Shown: positions 36,763-46,109 of the stretch, piece after piece
Position numbering within the stretch: the first letter of the stretch is position 1
Layout of the letters: every line of letters begins with the position of its first letter
NCBI GenBank assembly: GCA_964371035.1
Contig: CAYJLG010000002.1
Span: forward strand, 62,001 to 126,000
Source of the DNA: UBA1535 sp964371035
GTDB lineage: Bacteria; Bacillota; Clostridia; Tissierellales; Sedimentibacteraceae
Length of the DNA stretch: 64,000 bases
Reading direction: 5' to 3'
The notes under the pieces: generated by a model
What the model was told of the DNA's origin: nothing
Database searches by the model: none
Seen by the model: the letters and a program-made list of their open reading frames with translations, nothing else
Made by a program: the position numbers and the translations under genes

Positions 36763-36801
36763 TTGCATTTAACCATCATAGTAATTAGTAGCATAAATAT
36801 G

Positions 36802-36830
36802 TATACATTATTATGCAAATTTGTTATAAT
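36802..36830 (+). promoter_or_regulatory. Promoter of the MBL hydrolase gene
   Basis: TATACA (36802-36807), a 17-bp spacer and TATAAT (36825-36830), the same hexamer pair and spacing as the tnaA candidate. Confidence 0.55.
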
Positions 36831-36912
36831 ATTTTGTGAAGAATACATACGTATTAGAAATAAATTCAGTTGTTTTTATTTCAAAATTATATATTAGAAA
36901 GCGAGCTAAATT

Positions 36913-37815
36913 ATGGACATTAAAGTAGTTATGTTAGGAACAGGTACACCTAATGCTTGTTATTTTGCTTCGGGACCTTGTGTGGCAGTTTGTGTAAATG
37001 AAAAAAGTTATATTGTCGATGTAGGTCCAGGGCTTGTGAGACAGGCGGCAAACGCCTATCATAAAAAGGGAGTCGATGCACTCAAAGTTTCAAATCTAAA
37101 CAGAGCATTTATCACACATCTACATTCTGATCATACTGTCGGCTTGCCTGATTTGATATTTACGCCTTGGGTGCTTGAAAGAACAGAAAAATTGCAGCTG
37201 TTCGGACCTAAAGGACTAATCGATATGGTGAGTAGCCTTGAAAAAGCGTACAGTTTAGATATAGACATGAGAATAAACGGATTTGAGAAAGCGAGTGAAG
37301 ACGGGTATAAATCTTTGATAACAGAGATAGATACAGATGCTTCCGAAATAGTTTATAGCGATGAATATGTAAATGTCGAAGCGATAAGAAATGACCACGG
37401 AGATTTAGATTCTTTCTCATACAAATTTTATATAAAAGATGAGTCAAGAATTAAAACAATACTCGTAAGCGGAGACACGAGACCTACAGAACTCCTAAAA
37501 GAAAAGGCTAAAAATATAGATTTATTAGTTTTTGAAACAGAATATACGGCGGGACTTGAATTCAGATTGCCGAAATGGCAAAGATATCATAGAGAAGTCC
37601 ACACGACAGCAGAGGATTTGGGAATATTTTTAAATGAAACAAAGCCAAAAAAAGCCATCACATATCACAGGATTTATCATATGGATATGGATGATAATTC
37701 GACAGATGTAAGAAAAGAAACACTCAGAAGAAGCAATCTAATTTTAGAAGAAATAAGAACTAACTATAATGGTGATGTTATAAACGGCGAAGATTTTGAT
37801 GTTTTTGAAATTTAA
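36913..37815 (+). CDS. Metallo-beta-lactamase fold hydrolase (RNase Z / arylsulfatase-like)
   Basis: A 300-aa MBL protein. The metal motif HLHSDH spans His69-His74, with the N-terminal strand VVMLGTGTPN typical of RNase Z-like and arylsulfatase-type members, and further ligands in VSGDTRPTE and the C-terminal ITYHRIYHMD. It lacks the RNase Z exosite arm as far as can be seen, so tRNA processing is doubtful and a phosphodiesterase or sulfatase-like role is equally possible. The nitroreductase gene follows 55 bp downstream on the same strand, probably the same operon. Confidence 0.85.
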   Translation: MDIKVVMLGTGTPNACYFASGPCVAVCVNEKSYIVDVGPGLVRQAANAYHKKGVDALKVSNLNRAFITHLHSDHTVGLPDLIFTPWVLERTEKLQLFGPKGLIDMVSSLEKAYSLDIDMRINGFEKASEDGYKSLITEIDTDASEIVYSDEYVNVEAIRNDHGDLDSFSYKFYIKDESRIKTILVSGDTRPTELLKEKAKNIDLLVFETEYTAGLEFRLPKWQRYHREVHTTAEDLGIFLNETKPKKAITYHRIYHMDMDDNSTDVRKETLRRSNLILEEIRTNYNGDVINGEDFDVFEI

Positions 37816-37870
37816 AATCTTTAACATTAAAGTATACAACAAATATAAAAAATCGAAAGGTGAAAAAATT

Positions 37871-38752
37871 ATGAATTATTCAGATGGAAAACAAGCGGTA
37901 CTTCACATGACAGACAGGATGTCTGTAAGAAATTTCTCAGATAAGAAGATATCTGATGATGATTTAAAACTTATTTTGGATTCGGGACTCAAGGCAGCTT
38001 CAGGCGGCAATCTACAGCCATATTCGATAATAATCGAACGTGACAAATCCAAAAATGAAGAACTTTCAAAACTGTGTGGCAATCAGCCTTTCATTAAAAA
38101 TGCTGATGTAAATTTGATTTTTTTGCTCGACTGGTATAAATACAGTGTATATGCAAAGCAAATGAGGGCGCCTTTTGTTGCTGACAAAGCCTACATGCAT
38201 TTTTTGATTGCGCTTGAAGATGTGATTTGTACAGCTCAAACTATTGAAACTGCTTCACATATGATGGGCATAGGTTCTTGCTATGTAGGGACTTCAAATA
38301 GTGTTGGCAAAGAGCTTGTTGACATGTATGGCATGCCTAAACTTACATATCCCGTCGTTATATTGTCTTTAGGTTATCCTAAAGCTAGTGACAATGTTCC
38401 TAAAAGACCCAAAATGCCATATGATATGATGGTTTTTGAGGGTGAATATAAAAAATTTACAGAAGATGAAATATTTGAAGGTTTCTCAGCAAAATATGGC
38501 GATGGACGATTAGAGTTATCTAAAAATGAAGACATCAAAAAGAGCACTCTTGAAAACTTAAAATTGTCACTCCTGACAACATATGATGAGAAAACTGCCG
38601 ATGAGATAGTAAAAAAAGCGGAAGAAGGCGGATTTGTAAATGAAACTCAAAGAAGATTCGGACTTCATTATGCCGCTCATGCGATGGTCGGAAGCGGCAA
38701 ACGTATATTGGAAATGATGAAAGAACAAGGGTTTGATAATTTATCAATGTAA
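37871..38752 (+). CDS. Nitroreductase family protein with C-terminal extension
   Basis: A 293-aa protein. ATG 37871 is chosen (AAAGGTG 7-8 bp upstream); the open frame extends back into the MBL gene but without a ribosome site. The nitroreductase core (residues 1-190) has RMSVRNFSDKKIS, AASGGNLQPYSIII and GIGSCYVGTS for FMN binding; about 90 extra residues follow, rich in charged helices, which many nitroreductases lack. It is an NAD(P)H-FMN oxidoreductase of unknown natural substrate. A long perfect terminator stem follows. Confidence 0.85.
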   Translation: MNYSDGKQAVLHMTDRMSVRNFSDKKISDDDLKLILDSGLKAASGGNLQPYSIIIERDKSKNEELSKLCGNQPFIKNADVNLIFLLDWYKYSVYAKQMRAPFVADKAYMHFLIALEDVICTAQTIETASHMMGIGSCYVGTSNSVGKELVDMYGMPKLTYPVVILSLGYPKASDNVPKRPKMPYDMMVFEGEYKKFTEDEIFEGFSAKYGDGRLELSKNEDIKKSTLENLKLSLLTTYDEKTADEIVKKAEEGGFVNETQRRFGLHYAAHAMVGSGKRILEMMKEQGFDNLSM

Positions 38753-38767
38753 TTATAAAAAATATTT

Positions 38768-38833
38768 AGGCTGTCAGAAAATATATTACACATAAACATC
38801 GATTTGTAATATATTTTCTGACAGCCTATTTTT
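38768..38833 (+). terminator. Terminator with a 22-bp perfect stem
   Basis: 38768-38789 and 38806-38827 are exact reverse complements (starting AGGCTGTCAG and ending CTGACAGCCT), with a 16-nt loop and an ATTTTT tail. The stem is unusually long for an intrinsic terminator. Confidence 0.8.
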
Positions 38834-38844
38834 AATTTCAACAA

Positions 38845-38985
38845 TCAAGCACATACCATCTCAAAAATATAAATAGCATTTCCGTGCTCGACAAAATCAC
38901 CTACTACTTTATATCCGAAAGATTTGTAGAATTCGACATTTGATTCTTTGTCTATGGGGGGCGTGAGGGTAAACATCTTTGGAGT
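38845..38985 (-). pseudogene. C-terminal remnant of a GNAT acetyltransferase, paralogous to 43757-44218
   Basis: The minus strand encodes KMFTLTPPIDKESNVEFY, then KSFGYKVVGDFVEHGNAIYI, then a stop at 38845-38847. This matches the last 45 residues of the intact GNAT protein at 43757-44218 at nearly every position. Nothing upstream continues the fold, so only the tail survives. The remainder of 38753-39142 holds the terminator and A/T-rich sequence without further features. Confidence 0.85.
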
Positions 38986-39142
38986 CGGCTTTAACTATTT
39001 AAAATTCTTGCATCATTTTATCCCTTTTTTGTTCATATGTATATATTTTAGTCAAAAAATTGCCAAAAATACAGAATATAAGCATTCATAAATAAACTGT
39101 ATTTTTTGACAATTTTTGTAAAGCTAAATCTGAAAATGCCAA

Positions 39143-41113
39143 CTATTCATGTATGCTTTCTACCAATCTGTTGAGAAGCAATATGCTTTGTTCAACAGAA
39201 GTAGTTTTTTTAGGAGATAAGTTCGACGCAGAAGCTCCCTTCATTATGCCATTAGCATTAAGCGCAGAAACTGCATCTTCTGCCCAGTCGGATACATCAT
39301 CACTATCATCATACATGCTGATGTCGCCGTCTTCTATCGTAAGAATTGTAGCTCCACCGTTTTCCGCTATATAGAGCATCGCTCGATATAGCATTACCGC
39401 TATTTGTTCTCTACTTATTTCTTTTTCAGGTCCGAAGGTATCTTCTGTCATTCCAGTAACGATGCCTGCTGAATAAGCCTTGATTATATCGATATTGTCT
39501 GTATCTTTAAATGGATTTTCTTTTATTGATATTTCTTTCCCAGTAGCGATTTCAACTGTATTGACTATACTTTCAGCAAATTGTTCTCTCGTGATATCAT
39601 CTTTATATTGAGGTAATCCTGTCATGACGATTACAAGGCCTTTTTCTTTTGCCTTGTCAATCTCTTTGTCTGCCCAATTGCTTGGATTTCCTGCATTCTC
39701 ATCTGGATTTGTCTCAAATATTGTGCCATCTGTCATATGAATCTTTGCTCTAAATAATTCCTTGTTATCAGAGCCTATCCCTATATTTTCCCAGCCATTT
39801 TCAGATCCGTTATAATATACATCTTCTAATTCATTACACTGCCAAAATACTTTGTTACCTATTGATTTTACAGTTGAAGGGATGTAGACTTCTTCTATAT
39901 CTTTGCTTCCGTAAAATGCCATTTCACCTATGGTTTCAACACCTTCAGGTATTGTCACTTTTTCTAATCCTGTCAATCCAAACACTGTATTACCAATTGT
40001 TCTGAGTGATTTAGGAAGAGAAAGTGTTTCAAGATCTTCACAGCCATAAAAAGCGCTGATTGCTATTTCTTCTACTCCTTCTTCGATAGTCACAATCTCG
40101 AGTTCATCACAGTTGGCGAATGCATCCATAGGTATCTTTTTTATAGTTCCCGGAATAATTACGCTCGTGAGTTCATCGCTTTTTGAAAACAAAGAAGAAG
40201 ACAAATATTCTACGGTTGTGCCATTTATTTCACTTGGAATATGCGCCTGTGTAATTTCTCCTTGAACTTCTAAAATTATGCCTTTATCCGAATCAAAAAG
40301 TATTTGACCTCCCACTATACCATCAACCGCTACCCAGCCCATTTCGCTGTTTGCACCCAATGAGGGAACAAAAGTTTCCCCGTTGCTTTGATGAAGCGTC
40401 GCACTCATCAACTCACCGCTGTCAGTTCCTATCTCAATTTCATTCCACATATCCGCTGTTCCGTTGTAGTATACATCGGATAATAGGTGGCATTGCCAAA
40501 ACACATTATCCCCCATCTCCTCTAAGGTAGAAGGAATATAGACTGCCTTTAATTTCTTGCTTCCATAAAACACGCCGTCTCCCAATTCCTCTACTCCTTC
40601 AGGTATCTCGACTTCAACTAACCCTGTCAATCCAAAAGCAGAATTCCCTATGTCTTCAAGGCTGTTTGGAAGAGTCAATGAAGTTAGGCTTTGACAGTTA
40701 TAAAATGCGCTATACTTGATTTCCTCGACACCCTCTTGGATCACGACTGTTGTAAGATTAGGGCAATGCGCAAATGAGCCGGGTTCTACTGACTCTACAG
40801 TACCGGGAATTACTACGCTTACGATATTTTCATTCTTGTAAAAAATTGATGAATTTAAATATTTTACTTCAACACCTTCAATTCTTTCCGGAAAATGTGC
40901 TTTTGTAACGCTGTTTTCCACATCTTTTACTTTCCCTGTTTCGGAGTCAAAAAGTATTTGACCACCTTCGATTCCGACTACACTTATCCACTGTGCAGTC
41001 TCTGTTTTTAGTTCTTCTTTTTTTTCATCCTCGTCCTTTTCTTCGGCATATGCAACAGATGTAGTTAAAGAAATCATCAGCAACAATGCTATTAAAATTG
41101 ATAGTTTTTTCAT
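39143..41113 (-). CDS. BspA-type leucine-rich-repeat surface protein with C-terminal SLH modules
   Basis: A 656-aa secreted protein. The signal peptide ends at AYA (residue 23). Residues about 40-255 and 256-475 are two copies of one unit of about 215 aa: a lead-in (GGQILFDSETGK / GGQILFDSDKGI), LRR_5 repeats of the pattern SxxVFYGSxxLxxVYIPSTxxxIG, and a closing VYYNGS-type segment. From about 480 the protein carries SLH modules (AYSAGIVTGMTEDTFGPEKEISREQ) for attachment to wall polysaccharide. BspA-like proteins of oral anaerobes bind host matrix or other bacteria; adhesin is the inferred role. GGAGG precedes the start. Confidence 0.9.
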   Translation of the reverse strand: MKKLSILIALLLMISLTTSVAYAEEKDEDEKKEELKTETAQWISVVGIEGGQILFDSETGKVKDVENSVTKAHFPERIEGVEVKYLNSSIFYKNENIVSVVIPGTVESVEPGSFAHCPNLTTVVIQEGVEEIKYSAFYNCQSLTSLTLPNSLEDIGNSAFGLTGLVEVEIPEGVEELGDGVFYGSKKLKAVYIPSTLEEMGDNVFWQCHLLSDVYYNGTADMWNEIEIGTDSGELMSATLHQSNGETFVPSLGANSEMGWVAVDGIVGGQILFDSDKGIILEVQGEITQAHIPSEINGTTVEYLSSSLFSKSDELTSVIIPGTIKKIPMDAFANCDELEIVTIEEGVEEIAISAFYGCEDLETLSLPKSLRTIGNTVFGLTGLEKVTIPEGVETIGEMAFYGSKDIEEVYIPSTVKSIGNKVFWQCNELEDVYYNGSENGWENIGIGSDNKELFRAKIHMTDGTIFETNPDENAGNPSNWADKEIDKAKEKGLVIVMTGLPQYKDDITREQFAESIVNTVEIATGKEISIKENPFKDTDNIDIIKAYSAGIVTGMTEDTFGPEKEISREQIAVMLYRAMLYIAENGGATILTIEDGDISMYDDSDDVSDWAEDAVSALNANGIMKGASASNLSPKKTTSVEQSILLLNRLVESIHE

Positions 41114-41208
41114 TTGTTTCCTCCTAATTTTATTTGCAAAATCAACGCTACATGCTTTTATTTTTAAATTAAGTAGCGATTCTTAAAAAAATTATTTTAA
41201 AAATGTAT

Positions 41209-42426
41209 TTATCTTCTATGATTTTTCCTCTCTAGCTTTCTACTCTTTTTAAACTCATACATTTTACTATCTGCATTAGAAATAATTTCTTCTGCTGTCA
41301 AAGAGTTTTGTGCATCTACAAATATTATTCCATAGCTTATAGAAGTGCTGTATTCTTTATTGTATTTTTTTGAAATTTCACTAATTCGTTGGAACGCTCT
41401 AACAGTTTTTTCTGTAAATATATAATGATTTTCGCCTTCACCAACTATTAAGAATTCGTCTCCACCTTCTCTTGAAATAATTTCATCTGAAAAAATTTCA
41501 CTTAAGACAAATGCAACTGATTGTATATAAAAATCACCTTCCGCGTGGCCATACACATCATTTACCATTTTTAATCCATCCATATCTACAAATATTACAT
41601 GACATGGAGTTTTAGATTTAATAAAATCCTCAAGTACATCTCGAGCTATTTGTCTGTTTTTCAATCCTGTAGCCTTATCGATAGTAGAAATCGACTCTAA
41701 CATTTCAACTTCTTTTTTTTCAAAGCTGACATTTTGTTTTAAAGTTTCATATCTAATCACATGCAATTCTAATCTTGAAAAAATGAATGAATATGACATT
41801 GCCATTAAATAACTAATCGAACTTACAAGTCCAATAATTAAATATAATAATATTAAACCTGTATCTTGTGTATTTGTGCCCATAAACTGCAACATTACAA
41901 CTAAAAATAGATAAACCATTCCCATTATCGCGACTGCAAATCCCAGATTTTTTTTATTGCTTAGCATCATATCCAAGTATTGTTTTTTCAGAAATTTTCT
42001 AGTAGTAGAAATATATGGTGCTGCTATCAAGAAAGGTAAAATATTTGCCCAAAACTTCAACGTCTCAGAGTTATAAACTTCTTCAATTCTCATCTTAAAA
42101 AGCACTGCAAATAATGAAAAGAATATTATTCGTCGCGAAAATAAGTTTAATGAGAAAGCGAGCATTCCAAAGAGTGCTACTAATACTCTACGTTTACTCA
42201 TATAATAAAATGTAGCTAGATAAACTATTCCATATCCTATCATCAGTAAAAATTCTGAATGCACAGTTGTTTTATCGTAAAAAAAGAAAATACATAATGA
42301 ATTTAAAATAGTTGTCGCTATAACTATCTTTTTTAAATTTCGTTTATTATCAAAAACTAATGCAGCATAATTTAAAACGACTAAGTGATAAACTATAAAT
42401 GCTAGTATTACAGCTAATGTTTTCAT
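41209..42426 (-). CDS. Membrane diguanylate cyclase (GGDEF), catalytic motif intact, no I-site
   Basis: A 405-aa protein with about seven N-terminal hydrophobic segments (residues 1-215) and a C-terminal GGDEF domain containing SREGGDEFLIVGEG. The region before the motif (IFSDEIIS) lacks the RxxD inhibitory site, so product feedback is not expected. It makes cyclic di-GMP from two GTP at the membrane. Its ATG overlaps the stop of the partner GGDEF gene (42423-43658) by 4 bp, so both are co-translated. Confidence 0.88.
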   Translation of the reverse strand: MKTLAVILAFIVYHLVVLNYAALVFDNKRNLKKIVIATTILNSLCIFFFYDKTTVHSEFLLMIGYGIVYLATFYYMSKRRVLVALFGMLAFSLNLFSRRIIFFSLFAVLFKMRIEEVYNSETLKFWANILPFLIAAPYISTTRKFLKKQYLDMMLSNKKNLGFAVAIMGMVYLFLVVMLQFMGTNTQDTGLILLYLIIGLVSSISYLMAMSYSFIFSRLELHVIRYETLKQNVSFEKKEVEMLESISTIDKATGLKNRQIARDVLEDFIKSKTPCHVIFVDMDGLKMVNDVYGHAEGDFYIQSVAFVLSEIFSDEIISREGGDEFLIVGEGENHYIFTEKTVRAFQRISEISKKYNKEYSTSISYGIIFVDAQNSLTAEEIISNADSKMYEFKKSRKLERKNHRR

Positions 42427-43658
42427 ATATCACCTCTTGATTGGTTCAATTCGGCATAAAATATATCTTTTTTCAATCTCATTCTTTCATCTGCTTCATC
42501 TAAAATTTCTCGTACGCTTTTGTCATTAGTTGATGCATCAACAAAAAAGCTTCCAATACAAACTGAAATAGGAAATTCACTACCTTTTTCACTTTCTTTC
42601 ACAAGTGTTTGAATCCTTTCTTCAATGGAATCGATAGCAAAATTGTCTTTGTTTACTAAAATTATTACAATTTCATCTCCGCCTACTCTAGCTATTAAAT
42701 CTTCGTCTCTTATCGCACTTTTAACTGAATTCACAACGCTTAAAACAAGTTTGTCTCCAGCCTTATGCCCAAACTTGTCATTAACATATTTCAACCTATT
42801 AATATCTATAAACATTAATCCAAAATCAGCCAATTTTTCTTCATTTAATTTTATTAATACATCAAGTATATACGCCTTATTATAAAGTCCTGTTAGTACA
42901 TCGCGTTTTATTTTTTCAGAGATTTCATTTTTTAAATTTAGAGTTTGCATATAAATCGACTCTACTTCATCACTTTGTCTTTTATACATAGTCATATTTA
43001 CAAAATTAATGGTGTATAAAAAGTTAAAATAAAACAACACCATCCATATCACAAAAACGAATATGGCTATATAAAGCTGTTCAATATAATTATATTCATT
43101 TATTGTGACTGCAGTTTGTACTGTGTAAACTATTATTGCAATAAACGCATAAAGAGATACTAATATCGAATATTTTTTTGATTCTGAAATACGAATAAGT
43201 ATTTTAAGTGGAAATGCTTTTTTAAATATAACAAGAATCAATGAAAGTAAAATATTTAACTGAATAATAAATTTTGCATTTAGAACAGGATCCTCAAAGA
43301 CGGAGATTGGTGCAGAACCTACGATTTTACTGAGCACAACGCCAAATAATGCGTGTATTGTTGTAATATGAAATGAGGCTACAGATGAGCCAAAAATCAC
43401 TTGACTGATCGAAGTGTTTGAGAACATCTTGAATTCTATGCTTAGCACTAACAAGACCGCTAGATAAAACAAGTAAAATGGTAAATTCAAAGATTGAAGC
43501 ATGAAAAATAAAACTATGTTAATAGTAATTAAAACTAGATAAAATAGTTTGTTTTTAGTTGAATTATTCAAAATTTTAGAAGAGAATTCAAACAGTAGAA
43601 CATTGTAAATAACAAAAGTCAGTACTGAGAGAAACGTTAAAAATTGTAAATTTTCCAC
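42423..43658 (-). CDS. Membrane diguanylate cyclase (GGDEI variant) with I-site
   Basis: A 411-aa protein with about seven N-terminal hydrophobic segments (1-215), a short helical linker, and a GGDEF domain whose signature reads ARVGGDEIVIILV. The last residue is Ile instead of Phe, which leaves the catalytic GGDE core. Unlike its partner it keeps the allosteric I-site RDED just before it (RxxD). First gene of a two-gene operon with the 41209-42426 cyclase. The pair may form a heterodimer in which only this subunit binds c-di-GMP as inhibitor; that is inference. Confidence 0.88.
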   Translation of the reverse strand: MENLQFLTFLSVLTFVIYNVLLFEFSSKILNNSTKNKLFYLVLITINIVLFFMLQSLNLPFYLFYLAVLLVLSIEFKMFSNTSISQVIFGSSVASFHITTIHALFGVVLSKIVGSAPISVFEDPVLNAKFIIQLNILLSLILVIFKKAFPLKILIRISESKKYSILVSLYAFIAIIVYTVQTAVTINEYNYIEQLYIAIFVFVIWMVLFYFNFLYTINFVNMTMYKRQSDEVESIYMQTLNLKNEISEKIKRDVLTGLYNKAYILDVLIKLNEEKLADFGLMFIDINRLKYVNDKFGHKAGDKLVLSVVNSVKSAIRDEDLIARVGGDEIVIILVNKDNFAIDSIEERIQTLVKESEKGSEFPISVCIGSFFVDASTNDKSVREILDEADERMRLKKDIFYAELNQSRGDI

Positions 43659-43756
43659 AAAATTTCCTATTGAACCTTTCTTATTAATTTAAATATTTAT
43701 TGTTAATATTATAACATAATTTTAGTGATAATGCCATAAAAACTTATTATTTAAAT

Positions 43757-44218
43757 CTATATAATTTTCTTTTCAAAAACATAGATTGAATTTCCAAATT
43801 CTACAAAATCACCAACTACTTCATACCCAAAAGATTTGTAAAATTCAACATTAGATTCTTTGTCAATAGGTGTTGTCAATGTAAAAATTTGCGCATTTAT
43901 TGCATTATGGCAAAAGTCCATCATCTGTCTTCCAAAGCCTTTTCCTTGTAGTTCTGGCAATGTGACAAGCCCTTTTATCTCATAAACACCCTCTCTGTCG
44001 TCAGGCATAATAGAAACTGAAGTCACTGCAACGTCATCTAGATATCCTATATACGTATGCCCGAAATTTATCATTTCTAAGGTTTTTTCATGTGGCCTGT
44101 TATAACTTGGAACTTCGTACCCATAGTTATCCACGTCCGCTTGGAATGATTGGTTCAATAATTTTGTTATCAATTCTACATCTTTTGGTATTGCTCTTAT
44201 TATCAATAATTTTTGCAT
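43757..44218 (-). CDS. GNAT family N-acetyltransferase
   Basis: A 153-aa GNAT protein. The acetyl-CoA loop is visible in GLVTLPELQGKGFGRQMMDF (Q-x-x-G-x-G), followed by ATxxNxxF-like DKESNVEFYKSFGY. Substrate unknown. A paralogous tail fragment lies at 38845-38985, so the gene was once duplicated across the region. Monocistronic. Confidence 0.9.
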   Translation of the reverse strand: MQKLLIIRAIPKDVELITKLLNQSFQADVDNYGYEVPSYNRPHEKTLEMINFGHTYIGYLDDVAVTSVSIMPDDREGVYEIKGLVTLPELQGKGFGRQMMDFCHNAINAQIFTLTTPIDKESNVEFYKSFGYEVVGDFVEFGNSIYVFEKKII

Positions 44219-44492
44219 TTTTTCCTACCTTTTATTTTTATGCACGTATTAAATATACAGTTATTTGTATTATTTCAACAAGTATATCTCTAGTATACAT
44301 TAAGTTTGTAACGCTAACAAGTCTTTTTTCAGCTTGTATTATATAAATATTTTGATTACCGTTACTATATTTTTATAATTATGATATTTAATATTGTTTT
44401 ATTCGACTATTATTGATAGAATAGTATTATTAAGCATAGATTGTTAACAAAAATTTTAGAGATGTCTATAAATCTTTTTTAAGGAGATAGTT

Positions 44493-45350
44493 ATGAATTT
44501 TACTGTAAGATACGTTAATTATAATGATATGCAAGAATGTGACAGAGTAGAAAGAGAAACTATGGGCAATTATGCGTATACTACCGATGCGTGGAATTAT
44601 TTTCATACTGTAAAAGGCGGTTTTATATGTATATACGACGAGGATTTAATGATTTCTATTGGCAAGTTTTCTGTTTTGCACGATGGCAGCGGATGGTTAG
44701 AAACACTTAGAGTAGTACCTACGTATCAAGGAAAAGGTGCGGGAAAGCTTATTTATGATGAATACCTTAAACTTGCTGATAATTTTAATTGCCAATCTAT
44801 TGCAATGTTTACTGGTGTCAAAAATGTCACTAGTGCAGGATTGGCTAGAAGGTATGGACTCGAAACAGCTTCTCACCATAGAGGATACCATCTAGATGAA
44901 CTGTCGAATTCAAAGATTTCCTCACTTAACGAACATTCTATATTTAAGCATGATTTCAAGCATGTTAACCATCTTAAAGCTCTAGAACTTATATTGCCAC
45001 TAAAAGAAAAATATAATAACTATTTTACATCAAATAGAACTTTTTATAGGATTAATCATGAAAATATATGTGGCTTTGCTGATGAAGGTAAAATTTTTCA
45101 TGATGAAAAAAGCTGTTCAACGATTGTATGTGGAGCTAGGTTTCAATTTGGAACTACACTGCATATACCTATGATGATCGGAAATTATGATAAATGTATA
45201 GATTTTGCAATTAATTATGCATTAGCACAGGGAATCAATAGATTATCATGTACTTTTTCATTAGAAAACAAGGAATTAGAAGAAGCTTTACAAAATAGAA
45301 ATTTCATCTCTGAAACTGAAGATTTAATTACTATGGAACGAGTTTTTTAG
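44493..45350 (+). CDS. GNAT family N-acetyltransferase, two-domain
   Basis: A 285-aa protein. The N-terminal GNAT domain has the acetyl-CoA loop LRVVPTYQGKGAGKLIYDEY (about 78-98) and the later ARRYGLETAS. The second half (150-285) resembles a degenerate second GNAT fold, without its own loop. AAGGAG precedes the ATG. A terminator follows at 45380-45427. Substrate unknown. Confidence 0.85.
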   Translation: MNFTVRYVNYNDMQECDRVERETMGNYAYTTDAWNYFHTVKGGFICIYDEDLMISIGKFSVLHDGSGWLETLRVVPTYQGKGAGKLIYDEYLKLADNFNCQSIAMFTGVKNVTSAGLARRYGLETASHHRGYHLDELSNSKISSLNEHSIFKHDFKHVNHLKALELILPLKEKYNNYFTSNRTFYRINHENICGFADEGKIFHDEKSCSTIVCGARFQFGTTLHIPMMIGNYDKCIDFAINYALAQGINRLSCTFSLENKELEEALQNRNFISETEDLITMERVF

Positions 45351-45379
45351 AGAGCGTGTCAATTTTTTGTTTAGAACAT

Positions 45380-45427
45380 AAAAGTGAGTATAACAGCACT
45401 ATTTGTTGAAAATACTCACTTTTTTTA
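45380..45427. terminator. Bidirectional terminator
   Basis: AAAAGTGAGTAT and ATACTCACTTTT form a 12-bp stem with T-run, between converging genes. Confidence 0.85.
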
Positions 45428-45452
45428 TGAAAAAATATTGTTAAATAAATTT

Positions 45453-46109
45453 TTAATCTAAATACGGTCTCGAAACTACATAGTGATCTATTTTTTCCAT
45501 TGACGAAAGTGAAAATTTTACTGGTGATTTGAAAATAGGGCCATCATATACAAAAGTATGATATTCGCCGTTTTCGCCACAAGGGTCTGCGCCATGTTTT
45601 TCTATTTCCGATACCACTTCAAGTGTAAGTTCTTTTCCTAAGAATTCTGCAGGCAACATCTTTGTATTTACAACTATTATTATCGCCTTAAATCCCTTGT
45701 TGATAAATTCTTTGACTACAGCTAATCTGTTTTGCTGCCAAAGTGGGAATTCAGCCTTTAAACCCAAAGGTCTACATCTATCTTCACACCAATCTCTGTG
45801 AGATTGAATATCTATATCGCCAAAAACACAAGTATCTATATTATCATTTTTAATGAATTTTTTCAGTGCAGATTCAAAGTCACTAGAATAATCGTCTCCG
45901 CCTTTTGTTCTTATAATCTCTAGTGGGATTTCAACATTTTTTGCGACTGATAACAATAGGTCATTGGGAATACCATGAAACCAACTTGTATTTTCTTCTC
46001 GTGATGTATTCATTAATGCCACAGGTTCAGATCCTGATTCTATAGCCTTTGCTAAAGACAAGATACTATCCTTGCCTCCACTAAACGATACGACAAATTT
46101 AGTCTTCAC
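45453..46109 (-). CDS. DUF71 / ATP_bind_4 family ATP-pyrophosphatase (diphthine-ammonia-ligase-like)
   Basis: A 218-aa PP-loop ATPase: SFSGGKDSILSLAKA is the pyrophosphatase loop (residues 9-23), with FGDIDIQSHRDWCEDRC and GENGEYHTFVYDGP further on, both signature segments of DUF71/COG2102. In eukaryotes and archaea the family amidates diphthine; bacteria have no diphthamide, and a bacterial subgroup has been linked by comparative genomics to B12 salvage. It overlaps the end of the CobQ-like gene (46099-46968) by 11 bp, which strongly supports that cobamide link. It may activate or amidate a corrin side chain, or supply ammonia; inference. Confidence 0.88.
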   Translation of the reverse strand: MKTKFVVSFSGGKDSILSLAKAIESGSEPVALMNTSREENTSWFHGIPNDLLLSVAKNVEIPLEIIRTKGGDDYSSDFESALKKFIKNDNIDTCVFGDIDIQSHRDWCEDRCRPLGLKAEFPLWQQNRLAVVKEFINKGFKAIIIVVNTKMLPAEFLGKELTLEVVSEIEKHGADPCGENGEYHTFVYDGPIFKSPVKFSLSSMEKIDHYVVSRPYLD

